Program-made: the position numbers and the translations under genes
Shown here: positions 11,422-20,885 of the stretch, in pieces
Numbering within the stretch: position 1 is the stretch's first letter
Layout: each line of letters begins with the position of its first letter
NCBI GenBank assembly: GCA_030602715.1
Contig: JAUVZD010000011.1
Location: 1 to 64,000, forward strand
Direction: 5' to 3'
Source: Candidatus Coatesiibacteriota bacterium
Lineage (GTDB): Bacteria; RBG-13-66-14; B26-G2; JAUVZD01
DNA: 64,000 bases
The notes under the pieces: generated by a model
Databases searched by the model: none
What the model was told of the DNA's origin: nothing
What the model saw: the letters and a program-made list of their open reading frames with translations, nothing else

Positions 11422-12927
11422 TTAATTTACCTGTCCCCAGCCGTTATGTGCCGAGTTACCCCCCCACATATACCAGCCGTCAAGGCTCTTATCGCCGGTG
11501 TCAATGCAATAGAGGTTACCGAAATCGGTGGTGAAATAGACCTTACCGGCAACCACCGCCGGCTGGAAGCGGATGGGCTCTTTGACATTGTAGCTCCACA
11601 CTTCATCGCCGTCTCTGGCGTCAATGCAGATTATCTCCCCGTCCGAAGAACCGACGAACAGGTAATCGCCTGCCATTGACGGCGGGGTGAGGGTCCTTCC
11701 TCCCGCCTCGCACTTATACTCATTCTCCCAGAGAATCTCCCCGCTTTCCGCATCCAGACAGCGCAGAAAGTCGCCCTGAGCGTTATAGGAGATACCATCT
11801 CTCACCAGCAGACGAGAGCCCTGAAAGCCCCAGACGCCGGAGACGGTGCTCAAGCCTAAATTCTCCTGGGCATGTTCCAGCTTGGCAGTTGATGGAGCGG
11901 TGCTGAAGCCCACACTTGAATCCAACTGCTTCAGACTACTTTCATATTCCCGATTATAACCCAGGGTTAGATAGTCAGCCCTATACTGCGCCCAAAGCTC
12001 CTCCTGATTCTGCTCCCCGCTGGACTTTGAAAGGGAGCCAAGCCCCTCAGTCTGGTAGGTCGCATCGCCGTCGCTCTTCTCCTCCCGCATGGTGACGAAT
12101 ATCTCCCCCCCGACAATCCAGGGGGCTGAGGTGGCGTTCTTCTTCTCCTTCCAGATGAGCTCGCCGTCCTCGGCGCCGAAGCGATAGACGGTGCCCTCCA
12201 GGGTGGTGGCATAGACCGAATCACCATCAATTATCGGGGCGCTGATAAGCTCGCTCACAATCTGCTGGTTCCAGAATTCCTTCCCGGTCTCCAGGTCTCT
12301 GCAGGTGAGGTGGTGATAGCCGTCAGGACCGGGGTAGGTCATATAGACCTTGTCAAAGGCTGCCGCCGGCTGGCTCATCAGCGGATCCCCCAACCACTCA
12401 CACCATACGGTCTTGCCGGTGTGGGCATCCAGAATATAGATGATGCAGGATTCGGTGTTGAAGATGACCCGGTCCTTGTAAACAATGGCTGAGGTTGGTC
12501 CGTCATCTCCGCTGGCGAAATACCAGGAAAGCTTCCCGCTGTCCCTGTCAAAGGCATAGAAGCTATAGGAGCCGAAGCCCCCACCGAGATAGACATTCTC
12601 ATCGTCAACCGCCGGGGTTGTCAGGGGCAAACCTTCGGGGATATGCACCTTCCATCCCGAAAAGCCTTCATCGGTCTTAAATTTTTCGGGCGTTATCTTT
12701 GTAGGCGGGTCGGTGACCATCCCGGGGTCGGCATCGTAGCCGTAGTAGTAATCATAAGCGGGATACTCCACGCTGGTTACCGGCACCTGCTCGGTATCGC
12801 TCAAAGCCACGATGGGATTTGGGGGGTAATCGCCGGGGTCGGCTAATGTAGGCACAGTTGGAAGAGCGGCGATTATTATCAGGGTAAGTAGGGAAATTAG
12901 AGGAAGATAAAGCTTAGACGACATCAA
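11422..12927 (-). CDS. Secreted PQQ-like (pyrrolo-quinoline quinone) beta-propeller repeat protein
   Basis: Repeated blades such as YAFDRDSGKLSWYFASG, YILDAHTGKTVWCEWLG, ICIDARDGDEVWSYNV; N-terminal signal peptide. Confidence 0.85.
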   Translation of the reverse strand: MMSSKLYLPLISLLTLIIIAALPTVPTLADPGDYPPNPIVALSDTEQVPVTSVEYPAYDYYYGYDADPGMVTDPPTKITPEKFKTDEGFSGWKVHIPEGLPLTTPAVDDENVYLGGGFGSYSFYAFDRDSGKLSWYFASGDDGPTSAIVYKDRVIFNTESCIIYILDAHTGKTVWCEWLGDPLMSQPAAAFDKVYMTYPGPDGYHHLTCRDLETGKEFWNQQIVSELISAPIIDGDSVYATTLEGTVYRFGAEDGELIWKEKKNATSAPWIVGGEIFVTMREEKSDGDATYQTEGLGSLSKSSGEQNQEELWAQYRADYLTLGYNREYESSLKQLDSSVGFSTAPSTAKLEHAQENLGLSTVSGVWGFQGSRLLVRDGISYNAQGDFLRCLDAESGEILWENEYKCEAGGRTLTPPSMAGDYLFVGSSDGEIICIDARDGDEVWSYNVKEPIRFQPAVVAGKVYFTTDFGNLYCIDTGDKSLDGWYMWGGNSAHNGWGQVN

Positions 12928-13074
12928 AGGACCTCCGTTTATCGTTGAAGATTGGGGTTATTGCCTCATTTTCAACCTATTAGACCTTTTTCAAGCGAAT
13001 GGGGTTTAATATCCGGAATGTAACTGGACCTCAAAAACGCCCATTTGGGGGTGAAGTAGCCCTCCAACTTTCCC

Positions 13075-13103
13075 TTGACTGACAAATCTAAATAACCTAT
13101 GAT
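13075..13103 (+). promoter_or_regulatory. Sigma70-type promoter for accC
   Basis: TTGACT-N17-TATGAT about 40 nt upstream of the ATG at 13143. Confidence 0.6.
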
Positions 13104-13142
13104 TTTGTCGGTTGAAGACTATTCTTCAACCGACCCTAAATT

Positions 13143-14507
13143 ATGTTCAATAAAATCCTCATCGCCAATCGGGGGGAGATAGCCCTGCGCATAATCAGGG
13201 CTTGCAAGGAGTTAGGCGTCCGCACGGTGCTGGTCTTCTCCGAGGCTGACCGAGACTCTCTTCCGGTGCGCCAAGCCGACCAGGCTATCTGCATCGGACC
13301 TCCTCCGGGGAGTAAGAGCTATCTAAACATCCCCCGCATAATCGCCGCCGCCGAGGTCTCCGAAGTGGAGGCAATCCATCCCGGCTACGGTTTTCTGGCT
13401 GAAAACGCCTATTTCGCCGACGCGGTGGAGGCTTGCGGACTGACCTTCATCGGACCTACCTACGACGCCATCACCAAGATGGGGGACAAGGCTCTAGCCC
13501 GCCGCACCATGGACTCCGCCGGCGTGCCCATCACCCCGGGCAGTGAGGACGGAATGACCGACCCGGAGAAAGCCCTAGAGGTGGCTTCCGCCATCGGTTA
13601 TCCGGTGATGGTCAAGGCGGTGGCCGGCGGGGGCGGTCGGGGGATGAGGATAGTGCACAGCGAATCCAGCCTGCGCAAGGCGGTAGCCACCGCCTCCGCC
13701 GAGGCTGACGCCGCCTTCGGCAACCCCAAGGTCTACATAGAGAAATACATCATTGACCCCCGCCACATTGAGTTCCAACTGCTCGCCGACAACCACGGCA
13801 ATGTCATCCACCTCGGCGAGCGAGAGTGCTCCATCCAGCGCAGACATCAGAAGCTGGTGGAGGAATCTCCCAGCCCGGTGGTAACCGAGAAGGAGCGGGA
13901 GATGTTGGGCGCCTTCGCTATTGCCGGCGCCAAAGCCGCCGACTACCGCAGTGCCGGGACTATGGAGTTTCTGCGCGACCAGGACGGCAAATTCTACTTT
14001 ATGGAGATGAACACCCGCATCCAGGTGGAGCATCCGGTAACCGAGATGGTGAGCGGTATAGACCTGGTCCAGGAGCAGATAAAGCTCGCCGCGGGTGATA
14101 AACTGTCCATCAGCCAGAAGGAAATCAAGCTTTCCGGTCACGCCATAGAGTGCCGCATAAACGCCGAGGACCCCCAAAACGACTTCGTCCCCTGCCCGGG
14201 CAAGATAGAGGAACTGCACCTGCCCGAGGGCGAGGGGGTGCGGGTGGACACCCATATCTATGCCGGCTACACCATACCCCCCTTCTACGATTCGCTGATC
14301 GCCAAGCTGATAGTGTGGGGCGAGGACCGGGAGACTGCCACCGAGCGGATGGCAAAAGCCCTGGACGATTTGGTGATTGAGGGGATAAAGACCACCATAC
14401 CGTTTCACCGAAAGGTGATAGGCTCGGAGATTTTCAAGAAAGGTGACCTGTCAACTTCGTTTGTGGAGCGGTTAGAGGAGGAGGAGGAAAAGGGGGGCGA
14501 GGGTTGA
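13143..14507 (+). CDS. accC: Acetyl-CoA/pyruvate carboxylase biotin carboxylase subunit
   Basis: [29 protein letters not shown]..., [26 protein letters not shown]. Confidence 0.95.
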   Translation: MFNKILIANRGEIALRIIRACKELGVRTVLVFSEADRDSLPVRQADQAICIGPPPGSKSYLNIPRIIAAAEVSEVEAIHPGYGFLAENAYFADAVEACGLTFIGPTYDAITKMGDKALARRTMDSAGVPITPGSEDGMTDPEKALEVASAIGYPVMVKAVAGGGGRGMRIVHSESSLRKAVATASAEADAAFGNPKVYIEKYIIDPRHIEFQLLADNHGNVIHLGERECSIQRRHQKLVEESPSPVVTEKEREMLGAFAIAGAKAADYRSAGTMEFLRDQDGKFYFMEMNTRIQVEHPVTEMVSGIDLVQEQIKLAAGDKLSISQKEIKLSGHAIECRINAEDPQNDFVPCPGKIEELHLPEGEGVRVDTHIYAGYTIPPFYDSLIAKLIVWGEDRETATERMAKALDDLVIEGIKTTIPFHRKVIGSEIFKKGDLSTSFVERLEEEEEKGGEG

Positions 14508-14512
14508 AATCT

Positions 14513-14539
14513 GTAGCGGGGATTTTAAATCTCCGCTAC
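14513..14539. repeat. Palindromic intergenic repeat module (site C)
   Basis: gtagcggggattttaaatctccgctac; shares gtag..ctac arms with sites A and B. Confidence 0.75.
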
Positions 14540-14561
14540 CAGGTAATAGTAAGAATAGAAT

Positions 14562-15989
14562 ATGGAGATGAATATGAGCAAGATTAGACCCACAGTATTC
14601 GGTTTGTTAATGACCGTTATGGTGGGGGCTTTTATTTTGGGGGGGGTTGTGTGGGCGGTGGAGGAGGCAGCAATCTTGGATTTCCCGGCGGCGGAAGAAA
14701 AGCCAGAGGGGGAGGACGCGCCTGCAGGAGACGAGCCCCCTACCCAGCCCGGCGGCGCCGCACGCAAGGGCGAGGAGGGAAGCGAAGTAGGTAAGGAGAC
14801 GGAGTGGAAAGAAGACCTAAATTGGACAATTAAAACCTTGGATATAGTTATTGCTTGTATGGGTTTATTATTGGTATTGATTGCATTAATTGCAACAGGC
14901 GTTGGCATTTACCTAAATATTAGATATAAGGATTTGAAAAAAGATGTAGAAGAAATGAAAGAAGCTAAAAAAGAACAAGAGGAGCAGTGGACTGACATTA
15001 TTGAAAAAATCGAACAAGATATTAAAGACTTTGAAGAGACAAAGAAAAATGTTGAAAAATGGTTTGATACAAGAAGATCCTATATTGAGAATATATTATT
15101 AAAAACTACTGTTGAAAAAATTTCAGAACAAGATAAAGAAAAAATAGATGAATTCAGCCGAAGATTAGATTTTTTGGATTTATTTGGGCTTCCGCTAAAA
15201 GCAGAAGATTATATCACACGAGGAATCGATATGTTCAATAAGCGAAGGTATGAAGACGCTTTGCTTGCATTTAATAAAGCCATTGAGTTGAAACCCGATG
15301 ATTCGCTAGCTTGGTATAACAAAGGGATTGCTCTTGGAAAACTTGAAAGACATGATGAAGCCTTATCAGCCTTTAACGAAGCCATAGAGTCAAAACACGA
15401 TTATGCTTATGCATGGTATAACAAAGGGGTTTCACTTGGAAAACTGGGAAGAGATAATGAAGAACTAACCGCTTATGCTAAAGCCATTGAGTTAAAACCC
15501 AATTTTGCTGAAGCATGGAATAACAAAGGTGTCTTACTCTTAGAATTAAAAAAGAATGATGAGGCTCTTCTAGCCTTTGACGAGGCAACAAAGATAAAAT
15601 CAAATTATGCAGAAGCATGGAACAACAAAGGTATTTTGCTAAATAAAATAGGTAGATATGAAGAAGCACTAGAAAATCATAACAAAGCATTAGAATTACA
15701 ACCTAATTTTGTAAATGCATTAGTCTCAAAGGGAAATATATTAGATAAATTGGGTAGATATAATGAAGCACTTGAAGAACATACTAAAGCGATTGTGTTA
15801 AGCCCTCACGATAATTTTGCATTGTATAACAGAGCCTGTACTTATGTTTTATTAGAAGATAAAGATAACGCCCTCAAAGATCTAGCCCAAGCCATAAAAA
15901 TAGACGAAACAAACAAAGAAAAAGCCAAAAAAGACGATGATTTCAAATCACTCTGGAAAGACCCGGACTTCAAAAAACTGGTAGAATAA
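14562..15989 (+). CDS. Membrane-anchored tetratricopeptide repeat protein
   Basis: N-terminal hydrophobic segments, then TPRs (AWYNKGIALGKLERHDEALSAFNEAIESKHDYA)n. Confidence 0.85.
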   Translation: MEMNMSKIRPTVFGLLMTVMVGAFILGGVVWAVEEAAILDFPAAEEKPEGEDAPAGDEPPTQPGGAARKGEEGSEVGKETEWKEDLNWTIKTLDIVIACMGLLLVLIALIATGVGIYLNIRYKDLKKDVEEMKEAKKEQEEQWTDIIEKIEQDIKDFEETKKNVEKWFDTRRSYIENILLKTTVEKISEQDKEKIDEFSRRLDFLDLFGLPLKAEDYITRGIDMFNKRRYEDALLAFNKAIELKPDDSLAWYNKGIALGKLERHDEALSAFNEAIESKHDYAYAWYNKGVSLGKLGRDNEELTAYAKAIELKPNFAEAWNNKGVLLLELKKNDEALLAFDEATKIKSNYAEAWNNKGILLNKIGRYEEALENHNKALELQPNFVNALVSKGNILDKLGRYNEALEEHTKAIVLSPHDNFALYNRACTYVLLEDKDNALKDLAQAIKIDETNKEKAKKDDDFKSLWKDPDFKKLVE

Positions 15990-15997
15990 TCCCACCC

Positions 15998-16960
15998 ATG
16001 ACCACCAAAACCCCCATATTCCTATCCGTCAAATCAGCCGATGATTTTCGGGAACTGCTCGCCCCATTAAAGATCACCGGTGAGACCATCGTCATCAAGC
16101 CCAACTGGTTCTCCACCCACAGGGGCAACTTCACCGAGGCGGAGGTGCTCTCCGCCGTCCTTTCCGCCCTGCCCGCCGACACCTACAAGCTGGTGGTGGA
16201 GGGCTACAGCGGATTCCGCAACGACGGCAGCCGCCGGATCAACCTGAAGGACCAGAGGTCGGACTGGGAGTGGATCAGGGAGCAGGACGAGTGGTTCAGA
16301 GAAACCTTCGGCATCACCGAGGTGCTTGCCGAACACGGCGCCAAGTATCTCTCCGTAACCGAGGAGGTGTGGAGCGGGCGGACGGCACCCGCCGACGAGG
16401 TCTCCGCCCTGGTGGAGAAGAAAACCTCCTCCAAGAAAAAGGCAGAACCAATCGCTCACACAGAGCTTTACGAACAGGTGCCGATGAGGCTGTGGGAGCT
16501 TGCCGGGGCGACGCTTATCAGCCTGACCAAAATAAAGGGGGGCTTAAGCCTCTCCCTCAAGAACCTCTTCGGTATGGTGCCGGAGCCCTTACGCTTAAGC
16601 TACCATGGAGAGGACAGCGCCGACCTTCCCCAGAGCATAGCGGACATTGCCCGCATCTACCTTAGCATCTTCAATGTGGTGGGGGTCTGCGAAGCGGTCT
16701 TCTCCACCGCCGTATATAACGAGAAGGGAGCACTCACCACCGACTGGGGTAACTACGACCTCGTTGAGTCTGCGGGCATAGCCTGCGCCGGACGAGACCC
16801 CCTCACCCTGGATGCTGCTGTCTCCGCCATCATGGGCGAGAAACCCAAGAAACTCCACTACCTGCAGAAATTGGGCAAGAGCTACGGTTCCTACGACAAA
16901 AAAGCGGTTACGGCGGCTGTAAAGCAGTATTCCGACCTCTTCGCTCCCTTGAAGCGCTAG
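15998..16960 (+). CDS. DUF362-family protein
   Basis: IVIKPNWFSTHRGNFTEAEVLSAVL...LVVEGYSGFRND...LISLTKIKGGLSLSLKNLFGMVP...GRDPLTLDAAVS; DUF362 pattern. Confidence 0.7.
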   Translation: MTTKTPIFLSVKSADDFRELLAPLKITGETIVIKPNWFSTHRGNFTEAEVLSAVLSALPADTYKLVVEGYSGFRNDGSRRINLKDQRSDWEWIREQDEWFRETFGITEVLAEHGAKYLSVTEEVWSGRTAPADEVSALVEKKTSSKKKAEPIAHTELYEQVPMRLWELAGATLISLTKIKGGLSLSLKNLFGMVPEPLRLSYHGEDSADLPQSIADIARIYLSIFNVVGVCEAVFSTAVYNEKGALTTDWGNYDLVESAGIACAGRDPLTLDAAVSAIMGEKPKKLHYLQKLGKSYGSYDKKAVTAAVKQYSDLFAPLKR

Positions 16961-16980
16961 CTTTTATCCTTTCAAAGGAC

Positions 16981-17009
16981 TTGCCTTTGCCCATCTCCTC
17001 TGTTATCCT
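16981..17009 (+). promoter_or_regulatory. Sigma70-type promoter
   Basis: TTGCCT-N17-TATCCT upstream of the ATG at 17052. Confidence 0.5.
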
Positions 17010-17051
17010 GGTGTTTGATTTCATCATCTCTAACCATTGAGGAGAACACAC

Positions 17052-17648
17052 ATGAACTGCCCTAACTGCGGAAAACAGGTATCCGGAATGCCTGAGAGTT
17101 GCCCCCACTGTGGTTATCCTCTGAAGCTCTCCTCCCAGTTGAAGACCTCCATCCCCCAGCATGTGAAGCCGGAACCCTCGCCGACTCCCCCCGAAAAGGT
17201 TCCTCCCACAAGGACCAAGACAAAGAGCGGTCCGAAGGTGCTGATCAGCCTTGTGTTAGTTTTTGTCGTTTTCGGAATTGTTTCATATCTGCTCACCTCG
17301 GAGTCCACCGAAGGGACAGATGAAGAGCTTTCGGAGACTGAAGGGACCGAGTCGGTAGGGATAGAGACAGAGAAAACAAGGGGTGGCGGAGGAGTCAATT
17401 ATGGGTCCCAATCGCTGACCGAGACCCCTTCCGGTGTATCAAGTATGATGGTGGTCCAGGTTGACTCCCTAATCCTCTATGAAGTGCCGTCGGAAGATTC
17501 TGCTACGGTGCCGATCCAGCCTGAGTTGTATCAAGGCCAGGAGGTAGTCATCCTTGAGCAGATGGGCAACTGGGCTAAGGTGAAAACCGCCGAGGGAAAT
17601 ATCGGCTGGTGTCTCTCGGAGAAGGACGGGGTGGTAATGCTGGAGTAA
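17052..17648 (+). CDS. Zinc-ribbon, transmembrane and SH3-like domain protein
   Basis: CPNCGKQVSGMPESCPHCGYPL zinc ribbon; TM VLISLVLVFVVFGIVSYLL; C-terminal ...QGQEVVILEQMGNWAKVKTAEGNIGWC SH3-like. Confidence 0.8.
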   Translation: MNCPNCGKQVSGMPESCPHCGYPLKLSSQLKTSIPQHVKPEPSPTPPEKVPPTRTKTKSGPKVLISLVLVFVVFGIVSYLLTSESTEGTDEELSETEGTESVGIETEKTRGGGGVNYGSQSLTETPSGVSSMMVVQVDSLILYEVPSEDSATVPIQPELYQGQEVVILEQMGNWAKVKTAEGNIGWCLSEKDGVVMLE

Positions 17649-17706
17649 GACAGGCTCTTATCATCCAAAAATCTCATTTAGAGTAAAAGAGTACCTCAGT
17701 AAAAAA

Positions 17707-17735
17707 CCGGGGAGGCAATCCCCGGGTTATTTTCG
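17707..17735. terminator. Rho-independent terminator
   Basis: ccggggaggcaatccccgggttatttt hairpin. Confidence 0.6.
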
Positions 17736-17755
17736 TTACCGCTTTGCTCTCCCCC

Positions 17756-18457
17756 TCAATACGACACCCTAAAGCAGAGTATCTCTACGTCGCTTTGTAG
17801 ATAATCCTTCGCCGACTCCACTTTGATAATAAAGTTGCCGCTGAACATCGTTTCGTCCATATAGAGAATGGTATCGTAACCGGGTGGTATCTGGTCCCTG
17901 ATGGCGTTGGAAAGAAGCGGCGGAACCTGCGAGGAGAACATCTCATCACCATAGGGCGAGTATATCCCCGCCTCAATATCCCCCTTCAGAGCGACTATAT
18001 AAGAGTTGCCCCTGATTACATCCAGGTCAAATGAGGAGGGGCTCTCACCGCTTATCCTGGCGCTGTAGCTTCCGGCATATTCCAGGATGGGGATGTCGGG
18101 AAAGACCTTAACCGGCTCAGGTCCACCCTCGGAGAAGAGGGCTTGCTCCAGGGCGCCGATGGTTTGAAAGCTTACGATGCCGTTCGCATCCAGGTGGTGC
18201 TGCTTCTGGAAACTGAGCACAGCCATATAGGTGCCAAAGCCGAAGCTGCCGGTAACGCCCCCTTCGCTTTCCAGAAACTCGCCGTAGCCCAAAGCGTAGA
18301 GGTCCTGCTGGAGAAGGGTGACGAAATCCCCGGGCAGAAGGTCATCTGAGTAGCCGATGGTCAGCAAGTATCCCCCGTAGCGCTCCTGGGAGAGGGAAAC
18401 CCCAGCCAGCGCCAGAAGGAGAACAGTGGCGACTATGGCAATCATCGCTCTTTTCAT
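17756..18457 (-). CDS. Secreted protein with peptidoglycan-binding-like domain
   Basis: Signal peptide; LLQQDLYALGYGEFLESEGGVTGSFGFGTYMAVLSFQKQHHLDANGIVSFQTIGALEQAL resembles PG_binding_1. Confidence 0.7.
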   Translation of the reverse strand: MKRAMIAIVATVLLLALAGVSLSQERYGGYLLTIGYSDDLLPGDFVTLLQQDLYALGYGEFLESEGGVTGSFGFGTYMAVLSFQKQHHLDANGIVSFQTIGALEQALFSEGGPEPVKVFPDIPILEYAGSYSARISGESPSSFDLDVIRGNSYIVALKGDIEAGIYSPYGDEMFSSQVPPLLSNAIRDQIPPGYDTILYMDETMFSGNFIIKVESAKDYLQSDVEILCFRVSY

Positions 18458-18564
18458 AACATGGAGATTATATCATAGGTTAGGGCTGACTGGAGAAAAA
18501 TGTTTAAGGTATTATGGGAAGGATGGTAATCCTCGCCTTTTTGTATACAAGAACCCCGTCTGCC

Positions 18565-18593
18565 TTGCCATCCCCCCTCCCCTATGTTATCCT
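18565..18593 (+). promoter_or_regulatory. Sigma70-type promoter close to MFS start codon
   Basis: TTGCCA-N17-TATCCT; -10 ends 8 nt before the ATG at 18602. Confidence 0.5.
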
Positions 18594-18601
18594 TCCCGAT
18601 T

Positions 18602-19831
18602 ATGTCCCCAAAAACCAGACTCACCTCCCATGAACGAGCCCTGGTCCTCACCGTCTCCTCGGTCCACGCTTTGGTGCACATGGCTATGCTTGCTCTGCCC
18701 TGCCTGCTCCTTCCCATAAAGGAGGAATTCGGCACCAGCTTGGTGGGTGTGGCTTGGGCGGCAAACGCCGCCGGTCTGGCTTTCGGGCTCTTCGCCCTGC
18801 CGGCGGGCTTCCTCGCCGATCGCCTATCCCCCCGTTGGGCGCTCTCCCTCTGCCTGGTGGGCATGGGAATGTCGTCCCTCTTCACCGGGCTGTCAACCAA
18901 TATCTACACCTTCATCGTCGCCGTCTTCCTGCTGGGCGCCTTCGGGGGGTTATATCACCCCGCCGGGCTCTCCCTAATCTCGCAGGGGGTGAGCTCACGC
19001 CGGGCAAAAGCCATCTCCTATCACGGCATCGCCGGCTCCATAGGCTTAGCATGCGGACCCCTGCTAGCCGGAGTCATCTACTCCCTCTACAACTGGCGCC
19101 TCACCTATCACATCTATCTCTTCGCCTTCCTAGCCGCTCTGGCGTTTCTATTCCTGGTAGCACGCAAAACTTCTTCAGGTGAACCAACCAAGACCCCGAA
19201 TCCAAATAGCGCCGAAAACCCGGAACCAAAAACCTCCATCCGGCGCTTCTTCCTCACCCGGCGCATGCTCATCTTCTACGCCGCTTCCGCCACTACCAGC
19301 TTCGTCTTTCACGGCTCGCTCAACTTCCTTCCCACCTTCCTTGCCGAGCAGTTGGGTCCCCGCATTGAGGGTATAAACATTGTGCTGACCGGCAACATCT
19401 TCACCGCACTAATGCTCCTTTTAGGAGTGGTCGGTCAGTATGTGGGAGGGCTATTCCACGAAACGGTCAAGCAGACCAAAGTCCTGGCGATAGTGAACGG
19501 CGCAGTTACCGTCATGCTTCTAGGGATGGGGCTTTTCCTGGGCTGGTGGGTGCTTCCCTTCACCCTCCTGTTCGGGCTGATATATTTCGCCAACCAGCCC
19601 CTGACCAACACCCTGGCGGCAGATTTCTCCCCCAACGATATTCGGGGCAGAACCTACGGCATCCTCTTCATCACCAACTTCGGCTTGGGCTCCTTCGGAA
19701 GCTCGGTCGGCGGTTACATCGGAAGCGCAACGAGCCTCTCGTTCATCTACCTGGGAATGGCGGGTGCCAGTGTGGTGGGTTTTCTGCTGTGCGTCCTGTT
19801 GTATTTCCATATCAAGAAGTGCGGCAATTGA
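18602..19831 (+). CDS. Major facilitator superfamily transporter
   Basis: Twelve-helix hydrophobic profile; ...AGFLADRLSPRWALSLCLVGMG...GGLYHPAGLSLIS... Confidence 0.85.
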   Translation: MSPKTRLTSHERALVLTVSSVHALVHMAMLALPCLLLPIKEEFGTSLVGVAWAANAAGLAFGLFALPAGFLADRLSPRWALSLCLVGMGMSSLFTGLSTNIYTFIVAVFLLGAFGGLYHPAGLSLISQGVSSRRAKAISYHGIAGSIGLACGPLLAGVIYSLYNWRLTYHIYLFAFLAALAFLFLVARKTSSGEPTKTPNPNSAENPEPKTSIRRFFLTRRMLIFYAASATTSFVFHGSLNFLPTFLAEQLGPRIEGINIVLTGNIFTALMLLLGVVGQYVGGLFHETVKQTKVLAIVNGAVTVMLLGMGLFLGWWVLPFTLLFGLIYFANQPLTNTLAADFSPNDIRGRTYGILFITNFGLGSFGSSVGGYIGSATSLSFIYLGMAGASVVGFLLCVLLYFHIKKCGN

Positions 19832-19894
19832 CGGATTGAGAAGACCAAAATTGACCGAGAAACGAGCGTATGAAATCCTTTCCTCTTTATCCAC

Positions 19895-19923
19895 TTGACC
19901 AAATCCCCGCACCAAGCTATAAT
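19895..19923 (+). promoter_or_regulatory. Near-consensus sigma70 promoter for the repeat-protein cluster
   Basis: TTGACC-N17-TATAAT; about 36-nt predicted 5'UTR to the ATG at 19966. Confidence 0.75.
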
Positions 19924-19965
19924 TCAGTTTTAATCTCCACACACAAAAGAAACCAGGGGGTTTTG

Positions 19966-20400
19966 ATGTTAAAAAGCACCTCCTTCATCATCCTTCTCCT
20001 GCTGGTAGCGGGCGGCACTTGGGCGGACATCACCATCACCGACAGCTCCTATCGCACCGTCGCTCACATTGAGGACGACGGCGATGTGCTTGATTCCTCA
20101 TATCACACCATCGGTCACATAGAGAGCGACGGCGACATCACCGACTCCAGCTACCGCACCATCGGACACATAGAGGAAGACGGCGACATAACCGACAGCT
20201 CCTATCGCATCATCGGGCACATTGAGGACGATGGGGACATAACCGACAGCTCCTACCGCACCATCGGGCACATTGAGGACGACGGGGACATCACCGACGA
20301 TTCCTACCGCACATTAGCCCACGCCGAGGACATGATGCTCGGTCAAAAACCGGTGGTCGCTGCTTATATCTTCTTCTTCACCAATATGTTGACCCCCTAA
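19966..20400 (+). CDS. Secreted five-repeat 'DSSYRTIGHIEDDGDIT' protein (paralogue 1), possibly 5-fold beta-flower-like
   Basis: Signal peptide MLKSTSFIILLLLVAGGTWA; five 17-aa (51-nt) repeats; C-terminal PVVAAYIFFFTNML. Confidence 0.75.
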   Translation: MLKSTSFIILLLLVAGGTWADITITDSSYRTVAHIEDDGDVLDSSYHTIGHIESDGDITDSSYRTIGHIEEDGDITDSSYRIIGHIEDDGDITDSSYRTIGHIEDDGDITDDSYRTLAHAEDMMLGQKPVVAAYIFFFTNMLTP

Positions 20401-20428
20401 ATTTGCCACCTTCATCACGAGGAAGACA

Positions 20429-20848
20429 ATGAACTTAAAGACACTCCTTTGTTTTATTCTCCTCATATCGTTGTCAATGCCCGCCTCCGCTGAGGTTATA
20501 AAGATATATCTGAACGATGAGTTCAAGGCGCTCATTGACGAGGATGGAGAGGTCTACGAGGGGAAAAAGCTAGCCGGGGAAATACAGGAGAACGGCGATG
20601 TCTTTTCAAAGAACACCTTCACCGCCTTCGTCAACAAATACGGCGATATGTATATCGGCAACACCCTCTACAGCAGTATTGAAGAAGACGGCGAGATCTA
20701 TATGAGCGGGCTTTACAAGGGTAAAATTGAGGAGAACGGCGACATCTACATAGGCGACGAGCTATCCGGCTACGCCGAGAACATGGACCCGGAGGAGCGC
20801 TGGAAGGTGATGGCTTATCTGATCCTCTTCGCCCGGGCGGTCAGATAG
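20429..20848 (+). CDS. Secreted five-repeat 'GEIQENGDVYxxN' protein (paralogue 2)
   Basis: Signal peptide MNLKTLLCFILLISLSMPASA; five divergent 16-aa repeats; C-terminal KVMAYLILFA. Confidence 0.75.
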   Translation: MNLKTLLCFILLISLSMPASAEVIKIYLNDEFKALIDEDGEVYEGKKLAGEIQENGDVFSKNTFTAFVNKYGDMYIGNTLYSSIEEDGEIYMSGLYKGKIEENGDIYIGDELSGYAENMDPEERWKVMAYLILFARAVR

Positions 20849-20885
20849 AAATGCAATTTCCCACCGCACCATTGGAGGTAGTGCG

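Noticed and set aside
13575-14408. 277-aa minus-strand ORF
   Set aside because: Antisense shadow of accC.
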